Positions 60,086-64,000 of a stretch of 64,000 nt of DNA are shown here, piece after piece. Under the pieces are notes generated by a model, which searched no databases, was not told the origin of the DNA, and saw nothing but the letters and a program-made list of their open reading frames with translations. The stretch covers positions 9,424,001 through 9,488,000 of the forward strand of contig NZ_CP092497.1 of assembly GCF_022479115.1 (NCBI RefSeq), written 5' to 3'. This DNA comes from Amycolatopsis sp. EV170708-02-1 (lineage in GTDB: Bacteria; Actinomycetota; Actinomycetes; Mycobacteriales; Pseudonocardiaceae). The translations under genes and the position numbers were made by a program. Position 1 is the stretch's first letter. Each line of letters opens with the position of its first letter.

Positions 60086-61222
60086 TCAGCCCCGCAGCCG
60101 CTGAGCCGCTTCCCGTCCGGGAGCCGGGGCCTCACCCGGGACCGAGTCCGGGTCGATGGTCGCCTGGACGACCCGGTCCTCGGCGCCCACCAGCAGTTCC
60201 GCGCCGGGCTGGGTCGAGCGTTTGACCAGCGCCAGCGCGATCGGGCCCAGTTCGTGGTGCTGCACCACGCTGCCGACGCGTCCCACCGTCCGCTCGCCCA
60301 GCACCACCGGATCGCCGGTTTCCGGCGTGATCTCCGGCGAGCCGTCCAGGTGCAGCAGCGCCATGTACCGCGGCGGCCGTCCGACGTTGTGGACCTTCGC
60401 GACGGTCTCCTGCCCGCGGTAGCAGCCCTTCGCCACGTGCGCGGCGGAGTCGACCCAGTTCACTTCGTGCGGGATCGTGCGCTCGTCGGTGTCGACGCCC
60501 AGCCGCGGCCGCAGCGATTCCACCCGCAGCGCGTCGAAGGTCCAGCTGCCCGCCGGTCGCGCGCCGGCGTCGGTCAGGCGCCGCCACCAGGCGGCCAGGT
60601 CGGCGCGGGGCACGGCGAGGTCGACGCTGTGCCGTCCCGGCCACGGCATCCGCCGCGCGAAACCGCCGGGGATCGCCACGACCGAGTACGGGTCCGCGCC
60701 CACGGAGACGCCCACGGAGTCCAGCACGCGGTCCGCGTCGGGGCCGAGGACGGTCAGCAGCGCCAGCTCGTCCGAGACATCGCGGATGTCCACTTTGGAC
60801 CAGAACTTCATCGCTTCGAGGTAGTCGCGCAGTGTCTGCTTGCCGCCGGACGGCAGCGCGCTGGTGGCCACCGCGCCCCGGTCGCTGTCCAGCCACACGG
60901 TGCCGTCCGCGTGCGCGACGACCATGTGCGTGTCGACGCGGCCTTGGCTGTCCAGCACGAGCGCCTCGGTGCCGGTGCCCTCGGCGAGCCCGGTGACGTG
61001 CTGCGAGATCACCAAATGCAGCCAGGACAACCGTTCTTCCCCGGTCACGGCCAGGATCTCGCGGTGCGACCGGTCGATCACGACCGCGCCGCGCGCCGCG
61101 GTCCGTTGCTCGGCGAAGGGGTCACCCCAGTGCCACGGGACACCTTCCTCCGGATGCCCGTCGGGTGCCGCGATCGGTCCGGGAAGCTCGAGCAAGGGGG
61201 AGCGGTAGGGCATGAAACCCAT
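60086..61222 (-). CDS. ygfZ: Folate-binding protein YgfZ (tRNA-modifying GTPase-independent Fe-S assistance)
   Basis: The product is an aminomethyltransferase-fold protein that helps make or repair Fe-S clusters of radical-SAM enzymes. From ATG 61222 it has 378 residues. AARGAVVIDRSHREILAVTGEERLSWLHLVISQHVTGL opens the fold and KGCYRGQETVAK near 264 is the YgfZ signature with the conserved Cys. ATG 61213 is an equally possible start. It is divergent from pabC (21 bp between starts), so promoters overlap. The same neighbour pair occurs downstream of purM in mycobacteria (from memory). Confidence 0.9.
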   Translation of the reverse strand: MGFMPYRSPLLELPGPIAAPDGHPEEGVPWHWGDPFAEQRTAARGAVVIDRSHREILAVTGEERLSWLHLVISQHVTGLAEGTGTEALVLDSQGRVDTHMVVAHADGTVWLDSDRGAVATSALPSGGKQTLRDYLEAMKFWSKVDIRDVSDELALLTVLGPDADRVLDSVGVSVGADPYSVVAIPGGFARRMPWPGRHSVDLAVPRADLAAWWRRLTDAGARPAGSWTFDALRVESLRPRLGVDTDERTIPHEVNWVDSAAHVAKGCYRGQETVAKVHNVGRPPRYMALLHLDGSPEITPETGDPVVLGERTVGRVGSVVQHHELGPIALALVKRSTQPGAELLVGAEDRVVQATIDPDSVPGEAPAPGREAAQRLRG

Positions 61223-61243
61223 GCTAGTGAGTACCGTGTCCCC

Positions 61244-62098
61244 ATGCGCGTGCTTGCCTTCCTCGACGGGACCCTGGCCGACCCCGAAGCCGCCCACCTG
61301 CGGGTGGACGATCTGGGACTACTTCGCGGCGACGGCGTGTTCGAGACGATCCTCGTCGTCGACGGACGGCCCCGCGAGCTTCGCCCGCACCTCGAACGGC
61401 TGGCCCGTTCCGCGGCCATGCTCGACCTGCCGGAGCCGGACCTCGCGGTCTGGGAGCGCGCCGCGCAGACGGTCATCGACAACTGGTCCGGCCCCACCGA
61501 GATCGCGCTGAAACTGGTGTACACCAGGGGAATCGACGGCGATCCGGAGGCGAAGCCGTTCGGATTCGCGCTCGGTGTGGAGATCGACGAGAAGGTCCAG
61601 CGTGCCCGTGTCGAGGGCGTCGCGGCGATCACCCTGGAGCGCGGTATCGAGCCCGAGCTCGCCGAGCGTGCGCCGTGGCTGCTGCTGGGCGCGAAGTCGA
61701 TTTCGTACGGCGTCAACATGGCGGCGTTGCGGGAGGCGGGCCGCCGTGGCGCGAGCGATGTGATTTTCACCGCCGTCGACGGTTCGGTCTTCGAAGGGCC
61801 GACTTCCACGGTCGTCCTCGCGAAGGACAGGACGCTCTACACGCCCCCGGCGACCATCGGCATCCTGCCGGGGACGACGCAGGCGGCGCTGTTCCGCGGC
61901 GCCGAGCGCGCGGGCTGGTCGGTCAAGGTCGAGCCGCTCAACGTTTCGGACCTCACCGGGGGCGAAGGGCTGTTCCTCGCGTCGTCGGTCCGCAAGCTGA
62001 CCAGGGTGCACACGCTCGACGGCGTCGCGCTCACCGACTCCAGCGCGATCCACGCCGAGCTGGCCGCCGCGTACGAGAGCGAGTACGCGATCAGCTGA
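61244..62098 (+). CDS. pabC: Aminotransferase class IV, aminodeoxychorismate lyase-like
   Basis: The 284-residue fold-type IV PLP enzyme begins LAFLDGTLADPEAAHLRVDDLGLLRGDGVFETI. ALKLVYTRG and LLLGAKSISYGVNMAALREAGRRGASDVIF (Schiff-base Lys in GAKS), and FEGPTSTVVLAKD followed by GILPGTTQAAL and EGLFLASSVRKLTRV are family motifs. It probably makes p-aminobenzoate (PabC); a branched-chain or D-amino-acid aminotransferase cannot be excluded. ATG 61244 is set by the conserved start. It overlaps the convergent gene by 8 bp. Confidence 0.85.
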   Translation: MRVLAFLDGTLADPEAAHLRVDDLGLLRGDGVFETILVVDGRPRELRPHLERLARSAAMLDLPEPDLAVWERAAQTVIDNWSGPTEIALKLVYTRGIDGDPEAKPFGFALGVEIDEKVQRARVEGVAAITLERGIEPELAERAPWLLLGAKSISYGVNMAALREAGRRGASDVIFTAVDGSVFEGPTSTVVLAKDRTLYTPPATIGILPGTTQAALFRGAERAGWSVKVEPLNVSDLTGGEGLFLASSVRKLTRVHTLDGVALTDSSAIHAELAAAYESEYAIS

Positions 62099-62522
62099 GC
62101 GTCGCGCGCAGCTTGGCGATGGTGCGAAGGACCTCGTCGCGGTGCTTCGCCGCCGTCATCCAGGCGGGCAGCCGGGCGACCAAGGTCATGCCGGGACGAT
62201 CCCCGAGCCCGCGTTCGCGCAGCTTCGCCGCGACAAATCGTTCGAGCAGGTCGAGGTGACGTTCGTGGAACGCCCAAAGGGTGTTCCCGCCGCAGCAGTC
62301 GGCGCGTAGCCACAGTGGTTCGCGGAAGTACGGGTCGACCGGCCGGTTCCACGCGCGGTAGTCGGGTTCCGGAGGAACGCGGACAAGGGCACAGCTGGCG
62401 CAGGTCAGCCGTTCGCGGGTGACCGAGGCGCGGCCCGAGCAGCGTGGGCAGACGACGAGGATCGGCTCGTCCGTGAGGTTCTCGATCCGATCCTGGGGAT
62501 CGCGGAACCGCGGGCGGTCCAT
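62091..62522 (-). CDS. Zinc-ribbon protein of unknown function
   Basis: The 143-residue protein has two CxxC pairs: VVCPRCSGRASVTRERLTCASCALVRV, a zinc ribbon. A further ADCCGGNTLWAFHERHLDLLERFVAAKLRERG follows. It could bind nucleic acid or serve as a TFIIB-type ribbon. ATG 62522 overlaps the upstream stop by one base (TGATG), so the two genes are translationally coupled. Function unknown. Confidence 0.8.
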   Translation of the reverse strand: MDRPRFRDPQDRIENLTDEPILVVCPRCSGRASVTRERLTCASCALVRVPPEPDYRAWNRPVDPYFREPLWLRADCCGGNTLWAFHERHLDLLERFVAAKLRERGLGDRPGMTLVARLPAWMTAAKHRDEVLRTIAKLRATLS

Positions 62523-62935
62523 CAGCCGAGCGGGCTGATGATCAGCAGGTGCGGCAGGATCTCTTCCTCGCGGTAGGCCGCGATCTTGTGGTGCCCGTCG
62601 AGGATCACCGCCGCGTCGGTGGTCTCCAGCACGACCGCGACCGGCCGGTGCCCGCTCTTGATCGCGGTCCGGTAATAGCCGACCCGGGAGACGTCGGCGG
62701 GCGGCCAGTCGGCGCTCGGGGTCAGGTAGCGGTCTTCGGCCAGCCGTTCGGGTCCGGTGACCTGGTACTCGCCGTCGGCGAAGAGCGCGAGAAGCGGGCG
62801 GAGCGTGTCGCCGAGCGGGCGCCGCATCTGGCCGGTGGCCAGCGCGATCCGCAGCGACTGCGGCAGTTCGGGTTGGGTTGGGACCGAATTCGTGTCGATG
62901 ACACCCGTGCCACCGTCGACCTTTACCTGTTCCAC
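62522..62935 (-). CDS. ParB/Srx-like domain protein
   Basis: This 137-residue protein has VAVVLETTDAAVILDGHHKIAAYREE near the end, a DGHHK-type loop like the DGxHR of ParB/sulfiredoxin nuclease folds. The N-terminus (RIALATGQMRRPLGDTLRPLLALFADGEYQVTG) is not characteristic. GTG 62935 overlaps the pxpC stop by 13 bp. It is likely co-transcribed with the 5-oxoprolinase genes. Function unknown. Confidence 0.65.
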   Translation of the reverse strand: MEQVKVDGGTGVIDTNSVPTQPELPQSLRIALATGQMRRPLGDTLRPLLALFADGEYQVTGPERLAEDRYLTPSADWPPADVSRVGYYRTAIKSGHRPVAVVLETTDAAVILDGHHKIAAYREEEILPHLLIISPLG

Positions 62936-63795
62936 ACCCTCGTGGACGAGTGAAAGCGGAGAAGGGTTCCGGGTCTGGCCTGCGCGAGGGCCGGGAGTGA
63001 CGCCTGTCTCACCACGGCCGCCACCGGGTAACCACCGGTAGTTGGATGATCCGCCAAGAACACCACCGGCAACCCGTTCGGCGGAACCTGCACGGCGCCG
63101 GTCAGCAGGCCTTCGCTCGGCAGTTCCCGCTCCGCGTATTCGTGCCCGCGGGTCAACGCGGATCCGTCGAGCCGGAGCCCGACGCGGTTGGATTCCGACG
63201 TCACCGTCCAGGTCTTCGCGAGCCCGGACGCCAGGTCCTCGAACCAGTGCGCCCGCGGGCCCGGATCGATCCGCACGACCAGTTCCGCCGGAGCCGTCGT
63301 GGGCAGCACGACGTCGGCGCCTCCGGGCACGGACGACGGGCCGAGCGGCAGGACGTCGCCCTTCTTAAGCGGTGCGGGGCCGATCTCCGAAAGGACGTCC
63401 CGCGACCGGCTGCCGAGTTCCGCGTCGACCGTGATGCCGCCGGAAACCGCCAGGTAGCACCGTAATCCGGTGGCGGGCGTGCCGATCGCCATGACCTCAC
63501 CGGGCGCCAGCCACACCGGGGCGTGCGAGCCGACGGGACGCCCGTCCACTTCGACGGCGACGGTAGGGCCGGTCACCGCGACCGTGCAGGACGACGTCGC
63601 GCGCAGCCGCAGCCCGCCGAACAGGCATTCCACGCCGGCCGCGTCCTCGGTGTTGCCGACGAGCCGGTTCGCCAGTTTCAGCGCCGGGACGTCCAGCGCG
63701 CCCGACGGAGGCACGCCGAGGTGCGCGTAGCCGGGTCTGCCGAGATCCTGGACCAGCGCGAGCGGGCCGGTCTCGATCACTTCGAGTGCCCTCAT
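62923..63795 (-). CDS. pxpC: 5-oxoprolinase subunit C / biotin-dependent carboxyltransferase-like
   Basis: PxpC, with PxpA and PxpB, opens 5-oxoproline to glutamate with ATP. The 290-residue product starts [45 protein letters not shown], the KipA/PxpC hallmark. [43 protein letters not shown] are also conserved. ATG 63795 overlaps the pxpB stop by four bases (ATGA). Confidence 0.92.
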   Translation of the reverse strand: MRALEVIETGPLALVQDLGRPGYAHLGVPPSGALDVPALKLANRLVGNTEDAAGVECLFGGLRLRATSSCTVAVTGPTVAVEVDGRPVGSHAPVWLAPGEVMAIGTPATGLRCYLAVSGGITVDAELGSRSRDVLSEIGPAPLKKGDVLPLGPSSVPGGADVVLPTTAPAELVVRIDPGPRAHWFEDLASGLAKTWTVTSESNRVGLRLDGSALTRGHEYAERELPSEGLLTGAVQVPPNGLPVVFLADHPTTGGYPVAAVVRQASLPALAQARPGTLLRFHSSTRVWNR

Positions 63796-64000
63796 CCGGC
63801 GCTCCGGAACCGCACGCGGTCGCCGGGCGACAGCAGTGCCGGCCGGTCGGCGCGGGGATCGAACAGGACGGTCCGGGTGTGGCCGATCAGCCGCCAGCCG
63901 CCGGGTGAGACGCGCGGGTACACGCCGGTGAACTCGCCCGCGATACCGACCGAACCCGGTGGCACCCGAGTGCGCGGGGCGGGCAGCCGCGGCTGCCGGA
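63792..64000 (-). CDS. pxpB: 5-oxoprolinase subunit B, N-terminal part outside window
   Basis: The last about 70 residues are present: [54 protein letters not shown], ending on TGA. GIAGxxTGxYPxxSPGGW is the KipI/PxpB signature. The N-terminal two thirds lie beyond 64000. ATGA overlap with pxpC shows an operon; pxpA is probably nearby. Confidence 0.92.
   Translation of the reverse strand, partial: RQPRLPAPRTRVPPGSVGIAGEFTGVYPRVSPGGWRLIGHTRTVLFDPRADRPALLSPGDRVRFRSAG

Noticed and set aside
59369..61243. N-terminal extension of pabC by about 620 codons
   Set aside because: It crosses rsiG, the DnaA-box cluster, hairpins and ygfZ; the true PabC start is ATG 61244.

Overview
The window is about 70% G+C and densely coded, with many GTG starts, ATGA or GTGA gene overlaps, and long spurious antisense frames. 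Its families point to a filamentous actinomycete of the Pseudonocardiaceae, most likely Amycolatopsis-like (inference). They include EspG and PE/PPE-like type VII secretion partners, DUF3558 lipoproteins, two SAM-methyltransferases of the DUF574 type, an XRE/DUF397 regulator pair, DUF3073, and an RsiG-like c-di-GMP anti-sigma factor. No rRNA, tRNA, CRISPR array, insertion sequence or prophage was seen.

The backbone is de novo purine synthesis. purD (0.75 kb), purB (16 kb), purC (23 kb), purS-purQ (34 kb), purL (38.5 kb) and purF-purM (50-52.7 kb) all lie on the plus strand, separated by unrelated insertions. From memory, the same order occurs in mycobacteria, where purM is likewise followed by DUF3073, YgfZ and a class IV aminotransferase. 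This is therefore an old actinobacterial scaffold into which accessory genes were inserted.

Region by region: 0-0.6 kb holds a truncated secreted glycerophosphodiesterase. 2.1-7.2 kb is an orphan type VII secretion substrate/chaperone cassette: a PE-like protein, a lipoprotein, a PPE-like protein, EspG, a small helical protein, and a WXG-lytic transglycosylase carrying a frameshift. 7.2-9.8 kb has an inverted pair of 21-bp tandem arrays, a frameshifted FAD monooxygenase and its divergent GntR/TetR hybrid regulator. 10-15.9 kb holds an aminotransferase, a methyltransferase, a HAD hydrolase, a threonine aldolase, a SigE-type sigma factor with a membrane partner, and a TetR regulator. 17.5-21.5 kb is an amino-acid ABC importer with three tandem paralogous binding proteins. 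21.5-33 kb carries a MOSC protein, a SAM hydrolase, TetR/DUF418, a metallo-hydrolase, ArsR/MFS, an aldehyde dehydrogenase and a GMC oxidoreductase. 35-38.5 kb is a heterodimeric ABC exporter with complementary losses of ATP-site motifs. 40.9-45.6 kb has twin pentapeptide-like membrane proteins, a Q-rich membrane protein and twin GH25 lysozymes. 46.9-49.7 kb is a developmental-regulator-type module (DUF574 methyltransferase, XRE/DUF5753, DUF397, unknown). 52.7-64 kb contains ArfB, GNAT, VanZ, a Gfo/Idh oxidoreductase, 3-hydroxybutyryl-CoA dehydrogenase, asparaginase, RsiG, YgfZ, PabC and the start of a 5-oxoprolinase operon that runs off the window.

Intergenic DNA is unusually structured. At least ten long, near-perfect hairpins occur, several belonging to two recurring sequence families, and most sit where convergent genes end. 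There are also two tight triplets of DnaA-box-like 9-mers. The most interesting candidates are the orphan ESX cassette, the asymmetric ABC exporter, the RsiG homologue with its two c-di-GMP motifs, the 21-bp inverted arrays, and the hairpin families. Both frameshifts would be repaired by adding one G to a GGGG run, so sequencing error must be excluded before calling them pseudogenes.
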